DNA of 38,983 nucleotides from Acidobacteriaceae bacterium (GCA_030037635.1 JASHQH010000139.1:1-38983), one strand, 5' to 3'; shown: positions 26,158 to 35,378, counted from the stretch's first letter. A program made the numbers and translations. Notes: generated by a model from the sequence alone, not told the origin.

Positions 26158-26429
26158 TGCGATTGCCGAGCTATTCCACCCAGTTTCAACGTGACGTCAA
26201 ACGGCTTCAGAAACGCGGGAAAGATCTCGAAAAGCTGAAAAGCTTGATCGAAGTCCTTCTCGCGGGCGATGAATTGCCGCCTCAATACAAGGATCACCCG
26301 CTCAAACACGGCTGGGCAGGATATCGCGACGCGCACATCGAACCCGATTGGGTGCTGATCTATTCCGCAACCGCCAAGTCGGTGCATTTTGAGCGCACCG
26401 GGACCCACGAAGAGCTATTTGAAACCTGA
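26157..26429 (+). CDS. yafQ: YafQ-type mRNA interferase toxin
   Basis: 90 residues from the ATG at 26157, which overlaps the antitoxin stop; a TTG one codon earlier is also open. RelE-superfamily fold with the YafQ signature residues: KDHPLKHGW (the His of DHPL), YRDAHIEPDWVLIY (H and D-W of the active site) and RTGTHEELF (the last catalytic His). All YafQ active-site positions are present. YafQ cuts mRNA at codons on the ribosome; it should be toxic when free. Translation is coupled to the antitoxin. It runs convergent to ffh, ending five bases before the duplicated peroxiredoxin fragment. Confidence 0.92.
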   Translation: MRLPSYSTQFQRDVKRLQKRGKDLEKLKSLIEVLLAGDELPPQYKDHPLKHGWAGYRDAHIEPDWVLIYSATAKSVHFERTGTHEELFET

Positions 26430-26433
26430 GGCA

Positions 26434-26494
26434 GCTGGACGAGGTTGCGGGTGTTGGCGGTGATTTCGTCGAGCTGGTCCTGGAGGGCGGGCAT
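26434..26494 (-). pseudogene. Duplicated 5' fragment of the peroxiredoxin gene
   Basis: 61 bp matching 25739-25799 at all but one base, including the ATG and the first 20 codons (reading MPALQDQLDEITANTRNLVQ), then broken by the insertion. It starts eight bases after the ffh stop codon, suggesting the original operon site of the gene. It could still be translated into a short nonsense peptide. Confidence 0.85.
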
Positions 26495-26502
26495 GGTGTT
26501 TC

Positions 26503-27894
26503 TTACCGCCCGAAGCGCTGGCGGCCGAGGCCCATGCCGGCCAGGCCGCCGCGCATCATGCTTCTGGCCAGGCCGCCCTTGCCCACTTGCTTGAACATCT
26601 TGGCCATCTGGGCGTACTGGCGCAGGAGCTGGTTCACTTCCTGCACGCTGGTGCCCGAGCCGGCGGCGATGCGCTTGCGGCGCGAGCCGGAGATGATCTC
26701 GTGGTTGCGGCGTTCGCGGGGCGTCATGGAGCCGATGATGGCTTCGAGGCGGACGAATTGCTTTTCGTCGATCTGGCCGGCAGCCTGCTGCATGCCGGCG
26801 AAGGGGCCGACGGAGGGAAGCATCTTCAAAATCGACTCCATGGACCCAAGCTTCTTGATCTGCTGGAGCTGATCGCGGAAGTCTTCGAGCGAGAAAGTGT
26901 CGCCGAGGAGAGCTTTCTTGGCCAGCTCTTCGGATTTGCGGCGGTCGAGCTTGTCTTCGGCTTTTTCGATGAGCGACATGATGTCGCCCATGCCCAGGAT
27001 GCGGCCGACGATGCGTTCGGGATGAAAGGGCTCGAAAGCGTCGGGTTTTTCGCCCACGCCGATGAACTTGATGGGCTGGCCGGTGACGTGGCGGATTGAC
27101 AGGGCCGCGCCGCCACGGGCGTCGCCGTCCATTTTGGTGAGGATGACGCCGGTAAGCGAGAGGCGCGAGTGAAAGTCCTGGGCGGAGTTGACGGCGTCCT
27201 GGCCGGTCATGGCGTCGGCGACGAAGAGGATCTCCTGGGGCGCGAGGAGCTTTTTCAGGGATTCCATTTCGGCCATAAGGTCGGAGTCGACGTGGAGGCG
27301 GCCGGCGGTGTCGACGATAAGGGTGTCGCAGCCCATGATGACGGCTTCGCGGCGAGCCTCTTTGGCCAGGCGTTCGACCAGCGCGGAGCCGGCGGGTTCG
27401 CCCTTCAGATCGCCCTCGTAAAGGCGCGACTCGACCTGCCTGGCGACGACTTTGAGTTGCTCGCGTGCGGCCGGGCGGTAGACGTCGACCGAGACGAGCA
27501 TGGGCCGGTGACCGCCTTTTTTGAGCCAGGCTGCGAGCTTGGCGGAGGTGGTGGTTTTGCCGGAGCCCTGCAGACCGGCCATGAGGATGACGGTGGGCGG
27601 CTTGGAGGCGAAGTTGAAGCGGGCGGTGTCGCGGCCCAGCAGGGCGACGAGCTCGTCGCGGACAATTTTGACCACTTGCTCGGAGGGCGAGAGCGCGGTC
27701 ATCACTTCGGCGCCGATGGCTTTCTGGCGGATGTGCTCGATGAGGTCGGTGACGACGTTGAGGTTGACGTCGGCTTCGAGCAGGGCTACGCGGATTTCGC
27801 GCAAGGCTTCGGAGATGTTTCCTTCAGTGAGCGTGCCCTGGCCGCGAAGCGTTTTGAAGACGCGCTGCAGTTTGTCGGTGAGGTTCTCGAACAT
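26503..27894 (-). CDS. ffh: Signal recognition particle protein Ffh (SRP54)
   Basis: 463 residues, usual length. N domain (about 1-85) starts MFENLTDKLQRVFKTLRGQG. The GTPase domain has GLQGSGKTTTSAKLA (107-121), DVYRPAAREQL, DTAGRLHVD and TKMDGDARGGAALS. The methionine-rich M domain begins near 320 and contains GSRRKRIAAGSGTSVQEVNQLL, the 4.5S-RNA-binding helix, ending GLAGMGLGRQRFGR. It binds signal sequences on nascent chains and, with FtsY, targets them to the membrane. No ftsY or ffs RNA is in the window. The downstream gap of eight bases to a peroxiredoxin-like ATG shows the former operon now interrupted by the TA island. Confidence 0.98.
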   Translation of the reverse strand: MFENLTDKLQRVFKTLRGQGTLTEGNISEALREIRVALLEADVNLNVVTDLIEHIRQKAIGAEVMTALSPSEQVVKIVRDELVALLGRDTARFNFASKPPTVILMAGLQGSGKTTTSAKLAAWLKKGGHRPMLVSVDVYRPAAREQLKVVARQVESRLYEGDLKGEPAGSALVERLAKEARREAVIMGCDTLIVDTAGRLHVDSDLMAEMESLKKLLAPQEILFVADAMTGQDAVNSAQDFHSRLSLTGVILTKMDGDARGGAALSIRHVTGQPIKFIGVGEKPDAFEPFHPERIVGRILGMGDIMSLIEKAEDKLDRRKSEELAKKALLGDTFSLEDFRDQLQQIKKLGSMESILKMLPSVGPFAGMQQAAGQIDEKQFVRLEAIIGSMTPRERRNHEIISGSRRKRIAAGSGTSVQEVNQLLRQYAQMAKMFKQVGKGGLARSMMRGGLAGMGLGRQRFGR

Positions 27895-28061
27895 GGGTCC
27901 AGATTCAGTTTATCGAAGAGCCGGGTGGCGGGGACGATTGGCCTCCCAACCGAGCCGCGGGCCGCGTTGCAACGCGCGGTAAAAGATGCGGCAGCCCGCG
28001 CGGATGGCTTCCGTTAAGATCGAGGTGATTGGCGGCGGGAAATCCCGCTGAATGGAGTGCC

Positions 28062-29558
28062 GTGAACCGTATTCTCGCGGAGGAAAGGCTCAGGAAGGGC
28101 GTCGAGGCTTCGCTGATTCTCGCCGCGGGAGCCTGCCTGGCGCTTTGGACGGTAAGGATCTTTTATGCCATTTCGTTCGCGAGGCCCTATTTCGCGGTGA
28201 CAACCGGCGGGGAAGAGGAAACCCTCTTTTCAATCTGGAAGTTTACCCAGCATCTGCCGGTGTACAGCGACCCGCATCGCATTCCGTTTGCCGCGAGCTT
28301 ATTCAACTGGGGGTTCTACTGGTTTTACGGATCGGTGATAGAAGCGTGCCTGCACGTCCTGCGTCTCGATGCGGTGTGGATCGCGACCGTCGGCCGCCTG
28401 GTGACGGTGATGTTTGCACTGCTGAGCGGCGCGATTTTCTACCTCGCCCAACGGGATCTGGTAAAGGACGGCTTGTTCGCGCGTCCGGCTGTCCGCTGGG
28501 CGTGGAGTCTGATCGCGATCTCGAGCCCTCTGGTGGGATTCTGGTCACTCACGGTTCGATCCGACCTGGGAGCCCTTGCCTTCGAGTGTGCGGGTTTCTA
28601 CGCCATCCTGCGCTACGCGCGCAAACCCAGCGATCGCCTGATCCTGGCGGCGGTGATTCTTTTCTATGCCGCGTGGGCATTCAAGCAGACGCAGGTCACC
28701 ATGCTCACCGGCTCGGTTTTTTCGCTTTTGCTGCTCAAGCGCTGGCGTGCGGCCGTGATTCTGTGCAGCGGCTGGTGGGCACTTGTGATTCTCACATTCC
28801 GGCTGGGAGGGCCCCTCTACCGGGAGATCGTTGTCTTTGGCATGAGGAATCTTCCCCTGGTGTTGGCGCGCGGGCTGGAGAATGCCGGCCTGGCGATGGT
28901 GAGAAACCTGTTTTTGCCGCTGAGCCTCGCGGCTGCGCTGTGGATGGTTTGGAAGCGGGCGCGTCGAGCGGCTCTGAATCCGGCGGAAACGGTGGTCACG
29001 GCGGTTTTGCTGGTTTCAATTTGTTTTGCAGCGGTGACGGGTTGCAAGGCGGGCGCTGCGGCGAACTATTACATCCCTACTGCGTGGGCAGCAATGCTTG
29101 CCCTGACCGTGCTTTGGGAACGGGTCCATGGGCGATTCACCATGACTGCCCTTGCGGTTTGCTCACTCATGATGATCTGCGGGATTCTCGGTGCTCATGC
29201 CGCCTACGGAGAGTACCGGCACGAGGATTCAGTCCACCGCGCCGTCGGGGAAAAGCTGCGACGCTTGCCGGGCCCTGTCTTTGCCACAGATCGCTACGCA
29301 GATCTACCGTGGGTGGAACCCATTCCTCCCCATTTTGTACTTGGCTATCCCTACTATGAGGACCGAGCCGCCGGGGTTCCATTGGAGGATGACGGGTGGG
29401 AAGGGCTGATGAGGCAGGGCTATTTCGGGTCGGTGGTCGTAGACTACGTTGATCCTTCAATGGCCGCTTTGCTGGAAAAATACGCGCTCGCCGAGGAATA
29501 CCGGGACGGAGATTCAGACATCAGGTTCTACTGCCGCAAGGAGCTGGGACAGCGTTAG
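28062..29558 (+). CDS. Polytopic membrane protein, possible GT-C glycosyltransferase
   Basis: 498 residues from a GTG at 28062 preceded by GGAG; a TTG at 28029 is an alternative. About ten membrane spans (for example SLILAAGACLALWTV, LVTVMFALLSGAIFYLA, TVVTAVLLVSICFAAVTG). After the first helix an acidic loop (TTGGEEETLFSIWKF) is in the place of the catalytic acidic motif of GT-C transferases, and a C-terminal soluble part of about 100 residues follows. I cannot assign a family with certainty: it may be a GT39/GT87-like enzyme. It is divergent from ffh (167 bp) and convergent with the serine hydrolase. Donor and acceptor unknown. Confidence 0.65.
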   Translation: MNRILAEERLRKGVEASLILAAGACLALWTVRIFYAISFARPYFAVTTGGEEETLFSIWKFTQHLPVYSDPHRIPFAASLFNWGFYWFYGSVIEACLHVLRLDAVWIATVGRLVTVMFALLSGAIFYLAQRDLVKDGLFARPAVRWAWSLIAISSPLVGFWSLTVRSDLGALAFECAGFYAILRYARKPSDRLILAAVILFYAAWAFKQTQVTMLTGSVFSLLLLKRWRAAVILCSGWWALVILTFRLGGPLYREIVVFGMRNLPLVLARGLENAGLAMVRNLFLPLSLAAALWMVWKRARRAALNPAETVVTAVLLVSICFAAVTGCKAGAAANYYIPTAWAAMLALTVLWERVHGRFTMTALAVCSLMMICGILGAHAAYGEYRHEDSVHRAVGEKLRRLPGPVFATDRYADLPWVEPIPPHFVLGYPYYEDRAAGVPLEDDGWEGLMRQGYFGSVVVDYVDPSMAALLEKYALAEEYRDGDSDIRFYCRKELGQR

Positions 29559-29634
29559 AGCAGAGCGGGTATTTCCGGCAGCGGAGCCCCCGTGCGGCGG
29601 CTCGAAAGGCTCCTCGAGGCCCGCACCAGGAGTC

Positions 29635-31056
29635 TTAATCTTCCGGCGCGATGAGGTATTGCTCGAGCTTGCCGTCGGCGTAGGTGTAGGTGGTGAGCTC
29701 GAGGCTGCGGCCGGGGTAAGAGATCGCGAAGCTGCGGAACGTCATGCCGCCGCGCAGTTGCTGGCTGGTTTGTCGCAGGCTGAGCGGCTCGCCGAGCGGA
29801 GCAAGGCTGGATTGGAAATCGGCGATGGCCTGGGGCGTGAAGTAGTCGCTGAGGTTGGGCGCCAGGAGCGAGCGATCGATGCGGCCCTGCTGGAGTCCAT
29901 GGTAGATATCGAGCGCCTGCTGTTCGGGGGCGCTGAGCGGGTATCCGGCGACGAGGGGCGCCGCAAGGCGGGCGATGGTGATGGCGGCAGAGACGGCGTC
30001 CTGGTTGGTGAGGACGGCCACGGCAGCGCCTGAATCGACGAGGACTTCGTTGTCGGAGACGAAGCCGGAGACTTCACCCGAATGCTCGATGGAGAGATGG
30101 CCGTTGCGCTGGCGCACATCAACGCCAAGACCGTAGTGGGTGCCCTGGCCGTTCTTGAGCTTCACCTCAGTGAACATTTGCTTGTAGCTTTCGGGCTTGA
30201 GGACCGATTGTGCGAGGAGGCTTTCATCCCACAGAGCCAGATCATGGGCGGTCATGGACAGTTCGCCGGCTGCGAACATCCAGCCGAAACCGGCGATGGG
30301 CGCGTAGATCAGCGGTCCGAGGGCGTGGCGAAAGTAGCCGGTGGCATCGGCCTGCGTCAGCTTGGTTTGGTCGGAGTTGAAGGCGGAGGTCATGCCGAGC
30401 GGGCGAAAGATGTGCTGGGAGAGGAAATCGAACAGCGGCTGGCCGGAGACGATTTCGACGATGCGGCCGGCGATGACATAGTTGGTGTTGGAGTACTGCC
30501 ACTGCGTGCCGGGATCGAAGTCGAGCGGCTTCTTGGCCCAGGTATCGAGGATCTGCTGCGCGGTAGTGGGCTGGAGCAGAGGCGTCATCAGGTAGTCCTC
30601 GGGCCAGTAGTCCTGGTAGCCGGAGGTGTGGGAGAGGATCTGGTGGATGGTGACTTCATTGGCACGGGTGAGATCGGGAATGTATTTGCCGACGGGATCG
30701 TCGATGGAGAGCTTGCCTTGCTCCTGAAGCATGAGGATGGCGGACGCAGTGAACTGCTTGGAGATGGAGCCGATGGAGTAGCGCATCTCAGGTGTGGCGG
30801 GAACGGCGGCGGCGGAATCCGCGGCCAGGCGCGCGCTGCCGTAGGCGTGGGTGTACACGAGCTTGCCGTGCTGGACGACGGCGATGGAGGCGGAGGGCAC
30901 GCCGGTGGCCTGGAGCACCTGCGTGGCGATGCGGTCGACCTGGGTGCGCAAGGCGGGGTCGATGGTGGCGACGGTTTGGGCCGCCAGCGCAGGGGCGATG
31001 GCAACGGCGAGAACGAGCAGAATGGCAAATCGGAGCGGCTGAATCAGGAGCTTCAT
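29635..31056 (-). CDS. Secreted class C beta-lactamase-like serine hydrolase
   Basis: 473 residues from the ATG at 31056, opening with a signal peptide (LLIQPLRFAILLVLAVAIA, cleavage near LAAQ). Catalytic motifs of the penicillin-binding/AmpC fold: SISKQ (SxxK) in the block RYSIGSISKQFTA, YSNTN (YxN), and IEHSGEVSGF (HSG in place of KTG). The C-terminal 120 residues or so form a small beta domain as in EstB-like and D-aminopeptidase-like members. It may be an esterase, peptidase or lactamase; the motif set cannot distinguish them. It is periplasmic or secreted, and stands alone, convergent with the membrane protein and separated by 98 bp from the SpoIIE phosphatase gene. Confidence 0.88.
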   Translation of the reverse strand: MKLLIQPLRFAILLVLAVAIAPALAAQTVATIDPALRTQVDRIATQVLQATGVPSASIAVVQHGKLVYTHAYGSARLAADSAAAVPATPEMRYSIGSISKQFTASAILMLQEQGKLSIDDPVGKYIPDLTRANEVTIHQILSHTSGYQDYWPEDYLMTPLLQPTTAQQILDTWAKKPLDFDPGTQWQYSNTNYVIAGRIVEIVSGQPLFDFLSQHIFRPLGMTSAFNSDQTKLTQADATGYFRHALGPLIYAPIAGFGWMFAAGELSMTAHDLALWDESLLAQSVLKPESYKQMFTEVKLKNGQGTHYGLGVDVRQRNGHLSIEHSGEVSGFVSDNEVLVDSGAAVAVLTNQDAVSAAITIARLAAPLVAGYPLSAPEQQALDIYHGLQQGRIDRSLLAPNLSDYFTPQAIADFQSSLAPLGEPLSLRQTSQQLRGGMTFRSFAISYPGRSLELTTYTYADGKLEQYLIAPED

Positions 31057-31153
31057 AAGGAGAATTCTCTCAGAAAAAGGATGGAACGCGGGCATGAATG
31101 CCCACGCGCCAGCTGGCAACGATACCGGCGCTGCACAGTAATTTCAGAGCGGA

Positions 31154-32530
31154 TCAGGAGGCGAAGGCAACGGTAAGAACGGTGATGTCGTCTTCCTGTC
31201 CGAAGTGCTGAGCCGCACGGGCAATGCTTTCGGCGGAGTCAGTGGAGACAGCGGCTGCGCGCTCAAAACCGAAGAGCTCTTTATCGGGGTTGCGGGCTTC
31301 GACGACTCCGTCGGTCAGAAGGGTGACTTGGCGGCTTCGGCCAAGTTTGAATGTCGATTCGGCGTATGCGGCTTTGGGATCGAGGCCAAGGGGCGCGCCA
31401 TTTTCGAGCGGTAGCTCTTTACCGTCAAGATAAGGCGCAAGGTGCCCGGCATTGGCAATCGTCAGTGTGCCGTTGGGGTCGGCGCGCAGCACCAGGCAGG
31501 TGGTGAAGCCGCCGCTGCTGCGAGCCATCATACGCTGGTTCATGGCGGTCAAGATTTCGCCGGGGCTTTGCGTGTAGTGGGCCAGCGTCCGCACTGTGCC
31601 CACCAGCAGCGAGACTGTCATGGCGGCGGGCATGCCCTTTCCGCTGACATCGCCGATGATCGCGAGCACTCCGCCGGCGCCTCCGCCGCTCTTGACCGGC
31701 AGCACCTGAAAAAAGTCGCCGCCGACTTCTCCAAAAGGTTTGTAGACCGATTGAATGTTGAAACCAGGGATGGTGGGAATCTCTTCGGGGATGAGAACCT
31801 GCTGGACGGCGCGGCCGGCCTCGAGTTCAGCCGCCATACGCTCCTTCTCGCGGCGGTCGCGGAGAAGATCGCGGGCCAGGATGGCAAGTGTCACGATTGC
31901 CAGCAGAGGGATGCTGATGCTGTACTGCCATCGCCAGCCGCCGACGGAGGTGTAGTTGTTCATGCCGGTGAGGCGCTGGAAAGAATTGGAAAGTGTGAGC
32001 CGCACGAACCAATAAAACAGAAATGCGGCGGCAATCAGCCGGTCGCGTGCGCTTTTGCGCCTGAGCCCCTGGACAATGAGAATGGCGAGCGGCACCTCGG
32101 ATGCGAGCACCGGCCACTCGGTGACAAACGTCCACCTGGGAAACCATACCGCGATGCTGACAAAGAGGTAGATGGGCCAGAACAGCCACGTCCAGCGGCG
32201 ACGGGGGACCCGCATAGCTTCGCCCGCCGCGGCGACGAGCATACCCGACACCAGGGCTCGCAGGCTTCCATAGATAGCTTTACCCCCGAAGTACTGGAAG
32301 GTCTGGGTCACGGCAACCATTGCGAAAAAGATGCCCAGGTTGCGAAACGCTCGAAAATCGGGCGCGGCTCGCCATAGCGCCAGATAAGCAGCCGCCAGGC
32401 AGTACAGCAGCACGGCGGTCATCAGCAGAGGCATATTTTGCACCTGCTCGATGAGCGGCACGGGCGGAAAGAGCTGCTGCATGAGCGGCACATTGCCGGC
32501 AAGAAGGACGGCAGGAAGAGCGACTGTCAT
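31154..32530 (-). CDS. Membrane SpoIIE-type PP2C phosphatase
   Basis: 458 residues. The N-terminal half has about six or seven membrane spans (LLMTAVLLYCLAAAYLALW, FFAMVAVTQTFQYF, WLFWPIYLFVSIAVWF, ISIPLLAIVTLAILA). A helical linker (REKERMAAELEAGRAVQQVL) leads to the phosphatase: FGEVGGDFFQV, IIGDVSGKGMPAAM, TLLTDGVVEARNP and FGQEDDITVLTV, which carry the metal-binding aspartates. Such proteins dephosphorylate anti-sigma-factor antagonists and so control sigma-factor switching. The start overlaps the stop of the upstream phosphatase by four bases (ATGA), so both are co-translated. Both have complete catalytic sites. Confidence 0.9.
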   Translation of the reverse strand: MTVALPAVLLAGNVPLMQQLFPPVPLIEQVQNMPLLMTAVLLYCLAAAYLALWRAAPDFRAFRNLGIFFAMVAVTQTFQYFGGKAIYGSLRALVSGMLVAAAGEAMRVPRRRWTWLFWPIYLFVSIAVWFPRWTFVTEWPVLASEVPLAILIVQGLRRKSARDRLIAAAFLFYWFVRLTLSNSFQRLTGMNNYTSVGGWRWQYSISIPLLAIVTLAILARDLLRDRREKERMAAELEAGRAVQQVLIPEEIPTIPGFNIQSVYKPFGEVGGDFFQVLPVKSGGGAGGVLAIIGDVSGKGMPAAMTVSLLVGTVRTLAHYTQSPGEILTAMNQRMMARSSGGFTTCLVLRADPNGTLTIANAGHLAPYLDGKELPLENGAPLGLDPKAAYAESTFKLGRSRQVTLLTDGVVEARNPDKELFGFERAAAVSTDSAESIARAAQHFGQEDDITVLTVAFAS

Positions 32531-34545
32531 GCGAGAGCCATCCTTTTGAGCGTGAGAATGGTAATGTCGTCTTCCTGGCCGAAGGCCTGCGCGGCCTCCG
32601 CTACTTTTTCCGCGGGTTCAGTGCTGAGCTGGGCCGCGCGCTCAAAGCCGAAGAGCTCCCTGCCGGCGTTACGAGCTTCCACGACTCCGTCGGAGAGAAA
32701 CGTAAGCCCTTCGCCCGGAGCGAGGCGAATGAAGGCCTCATCGTATTCGGCCTCTGCCGCCACGCCCAGGGGAAGCGCGGGCTCGAGAACGATTTCTTTG
32801 CCATTGCGATAAGGCGGCAGATGGCCGGCGTTGGCCAGCGTGACGCTTCCGTCAGCGGTAATGCGGGCGCAGAGGCAGGTGATGAACCCGCCGCTCCGCG
32901 AGCGCAGCACCTCAGCGTTGAGTCGTTCGACCAGGCGCCCGGGGGCAAGGTTCTCAGCGGCGAGCGCGCGCAGGGCGCCAAGGGCCAGCGCGCTGGTCAT
33001 GGCGGCTTTGAGGCCTTTGCCGCTGACGTCGCCAATCACGACAAGAAACGCGCCGTCGCTCTGCTCGATGATCTGGTAGAAATCTCCGCCCACTTCCGCC
33101 GCGGGACGGTATACGGCGTTGAGTTTGAAGCCGGGCGGATCGGGCAGGCTGACGGGCACAAGCTGTTGCTGCACTTCGCGCGCGGCCTCGAGCTCCGATA
33201 CGGCCAGCGCCTGCCGGCGGGCGATGCCGACGGTGCGCAAAACGAGGAAGAGCAGGATGGTGATGAAGGAGAAAAAATCTCCGATGGAGAGGACAGGAAC
33301 CTGAAAATCGGCCAGGCGAACGGTGGGCAGCGCACGGAATGTTGTAGTGAAGTGGAACAGATAAAAATTGATGAAATTGAAAGCGTTCCAATAGTCGCCG
33401 AATGTAACCAGAAGTACGGCGGGCAACAGAACTTTTGCTTCCATGCCGGCCTGAGCCGATGCAGGCGCCCACTCATGAGCCGGGCCGTGCACCAGCATGG
33501 CACGCACCAGCAAGGCGGCTAGAAAAACATCCGCGACGAGGGTGGGCAGACTGTAAGCGGCAACGCCGAAGTAATACGGCCAGAAAGGCGTGGCTGTGAG
33601 TGTGGAGGAGAAGCCGGCGAAGAAAAAGACAGTTTCGAGAGCGATGATCCAGGGCGTGCGGCGAAGGCCGAGCACGAGGCGAACGAATTCGACAAGCGTG
33701 ACATTCCCAACGCCAAAAAAGAAAGCAAGAAGCAAGCCGCCGCGAAAGGTTGCAGCCGAATAACCAAACCCGATCTCGACACAGTAGTACGCGCTCCAAG
33801 AGAACATGTGGATGGCCGCAGCGAGGTACTCGCGATGAGAACGCAGCGCGAAAAAAAGGGCAATGGCCACGAGGCCGGTGAGCAGGCTCAAGCCAGTAAG
33901 GATCAGGAAGGCTACCCGGACGCGGGAATCAGAATAAAAGATTTCGCGGTCGGCGGAGGAACTGCCGAAGAGGTATACGGCGGAGGCGTTGTAGAGCGGT
34001 ACGGCGGTGCCATGACCGTGCCGGCCGGTTGCATTGAAGCCGAAGCGAATGGCGAGGACGAGCTCACCGTTGGCTGAGACAGCTGCATCGGGCACGGAAT
34101 AAGCGGCGAGCCTGAGTTGGTCGAAGCGGAAGCCGGGCGGGAAGGGTCCGTAGCCGCCAATGCGCACGCCGTTGGCGAACACCTCATAGCTGCCCAGTGT
34201 GCGCTGAAGGCCAACCATCAGGTTGCGGGTGCCCGGGCGGAGATGGATGTGCATACGGTACCAGGCGTAGGGAATGTCGTGGTAGCCGTACTCGAAGAGG
34301 TCTTTTTGGGTGGAGACGGTAGCCCAGCGGCTGTCATCGAAGCTGGGCGAGGCCCATGCCGGATTGTCGCCGGGCGAAAAGAGCCACTCGGGGCCAAGAG
34401 TAATGCGCTGACCGAAGCTGGTCGCGTCGACATTGCGCGGGTCAGTATTGCGCGAGTCGGCGGCGCGAGCGGACGCTGGGGGTACGCAGGCAGCAAAGAC
34501 ACACAGCAAGAGCCAAATGCCGGGGAATTGGCGCTGACTTGGCAC
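32527..34545 (-). CDS. SpoIIE-type phosphatase with extracytoplasmic sensor and 7TM region
   Basis: 672 residues from a GTG at 34545. A signal peptide (LLLCVFAACVPPASA) is followed by a beta-sandwich sensor (about 40-185, jelly-roll type: WASPSFDDSRWATV, RMHIHLRPGTRNLMVGL, EVFANGVRIGGYGPF). A seven-helix membrane region follows (about 210-430), giving the 7TMR-DISM arrangement, then a linker (ALAVSELEAAREVQQQLVP) and the PP2C domain (AEVGGDFYQ, VIGDVSGKGLKAAM, TFLSDGVVEARNA, FGQEDDITILTL). It senses an external signal and dephosphorylates a sigma-regulator antagonist, by analogy. It is the first gene of a two-gene operon with the paralogue that follows; partner anti-sigma genes are not in the window. 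Confidence 0.88.
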   Translation of the reverse strand: MPSQRQFPGIWLLLCVFAACVPPASARAADSRNTDPRNVDATSFGQRITLGPEWLFSPGDNPAWASPSFDDSRWATVSTQKDLFEYGYHDIPYAWYRMHIHLRPGTRNLMVGLQRTLGSYEVFANGVRIGGYGPFPPGFRFDQLRLAAYSVPDAAVSANGELVLAIRFGFNATGRHGHGTAVPLYNASAVYLFGSSSADREIFYSDSRVRVAFLILTGLSLLTGLVAIALFFALRSHREYLAAAIHMFSWSAYYCVEIGFGYSAATFRGGLLLAFFFGVGNVTLVEFVRLVLGLRRTPWIIALETVFFFAGFSSTLTATPFWPYYFGVAAYSLPTLVADVFLAALLVRAMLVHGPAHEWAPASAQAGMEAKVLLPAVLLVTFGDYWNAFNFINFYLFHFTTTFRALPTVRLADFQVPVLSIGDFFSFITILLFLVLRTVGIARRQALAVSELEAAREVQQQLVPVSLPDPPGFKLNAVYRPAAEVGGDFYQIIEQSDGAFLVVIGDVSGKGLKAAMTSALALGALRALAAENLAPGRLVERLNAEVLRSRSGGFITCLCARITADGSVTLANAGHLPPYRNGKEIVLEPALPLGVAAEAEYDEAFIRLAPGEGLTFLSDGVVEARNAGRELFGFERAAQLSTEPAEKVAEAAQAFGQEDDITILTLKRMALA

Positions 34546-34651
34546 AGCCCAAATATATCGCAGGCAAGAACCTGGACCGCTCTATCATTTGTGGCCGGGC
34601 GATCAGTTAGGCTGAACGTGCAGGTACTTGATCGGGCGGTGAAGCGAAGGC

Positions 34652-35266
34652 ATGCTGAAGTTGATTGAAGGACACAAACGCTTTCTGGCCGAGGTGTTTC
34701 CGGCGCGGAAGAGCCACTTTCACTTGCTGGCCGAAGGGCAGGCGCCGATGTGGCTGTTCATTACCTGCGCGGACTCGCGCGTGCTGCCCGACATGATCCT
34801 GGGGACGGAGCCGGGCGACCTGTTCATCTCGCGCAGCATTGGGAACGTGGTTCCGGCCACGAGCCAGGACGGGGACGGAGTGACGGCGACCATTGAATAT
34901 GCTGTCGACGTGCTGCGGGTGCGGCACGCCATCGTCTGCGGGCACTCGGATTGCGGGGCGCTGAAGGCGGCGCTGGACCGCAAGAGCCTGGAGAACCTGC
35001 CCAGAGCGCGGCGCTGGCTGGAGCACGTAGAGAAGGCGTTCGACTACAAGCAGCCGCTGAATCCGGCCGACGGCGCGAGCGGGGAACTGGCGGCGGTGAT
35101 CCGCGGCAACGTGGTGGCGCAGTTGATGAATTTGCGTGCGCAGCCGCCCGTGGCGCGGGCGATTGCCGAGCGGCGGCTGACCGCGCATGGGTGGTACTAC
35201 GACATTCTGACGGGACGGATTGAGGAGTACGACGAGAAGCAGAAGAGGTTTGTGGTGGTGGGATAA
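34652..35266 (+). CDS. Beta-class carbonic anhydrase
   Basis: 204 residues. The zinc ligands lie in CADSR (C39, D41, R43) and GHSDCGA (H and C at about 97 and 100), with VVPATSQDGDGVTATIEYAV between, the usual beta-class layout. It hydrates carbon dioxide to bicarbonate in the cytoplasm. ATG at 34652 with a GCGAAGGC ribosome site. It starts 106 bp from the divergent SpoIIE gene and converges on the secreted orphan; a C-rich and G-rich pair in the gap after it (CCCGCCCC and GGGGGCGGG near 35309-35350) could act as a terminator for both strands. Confidence 0.95.
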   Translation: MLKLIEGHKRFLAEVFPARKSHFHLLAEGQAPMWLFITCADSRVLPDMILGTEPGDLFISRSIGNVVPATSQDGDGVTATIEYAVDVLRVRHAIVCGHSDCGALKAALDRKSLENLPRARRWLEHVEKAFDYKQPLNPADGASGELAAVIRGNVVAQLMNLRAQPPVARAIAERRLTAHGWYYDILTGRIEEYDEKQKRFVVVG

Positions 35267-35378
35267 AAGCAGGGAAGGAGAGGTATCGCGAAAATCTCCC
35301 GCCCCTGACCGAAGCCACACCATGAACGCAGCTTCAGAAGGATGGGGGCGGGAACGCGATGGCGGGTTGCCCCCTGGC

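Larger units (their letters stand above)
25800..26433. mobile_element. Small TA-bearing insertion flanked by 61-bp direct repeats
   Basis: Between 25739-25799 and 26434-26494, which match at 60 of 61 positions in the same orientation, lies a 634-bp block holding only the RelB/YafQ-type module and its operator, transcribed against the flanking genes. Removing the block and one repeat restores ffh stop, eight bases, peroxiredoxin ATG. No transposase or terminal inverted repeat is present. Read as an acquired island with target duplication; mechanism not known. Confidence 0.65.

Noticed and set aside
31060..31069. GAGAATTCTC palindrome before the serine hydrolase start
   Set aside because: Short enough to occur by chance, with no second copy or neighbouring regulator.
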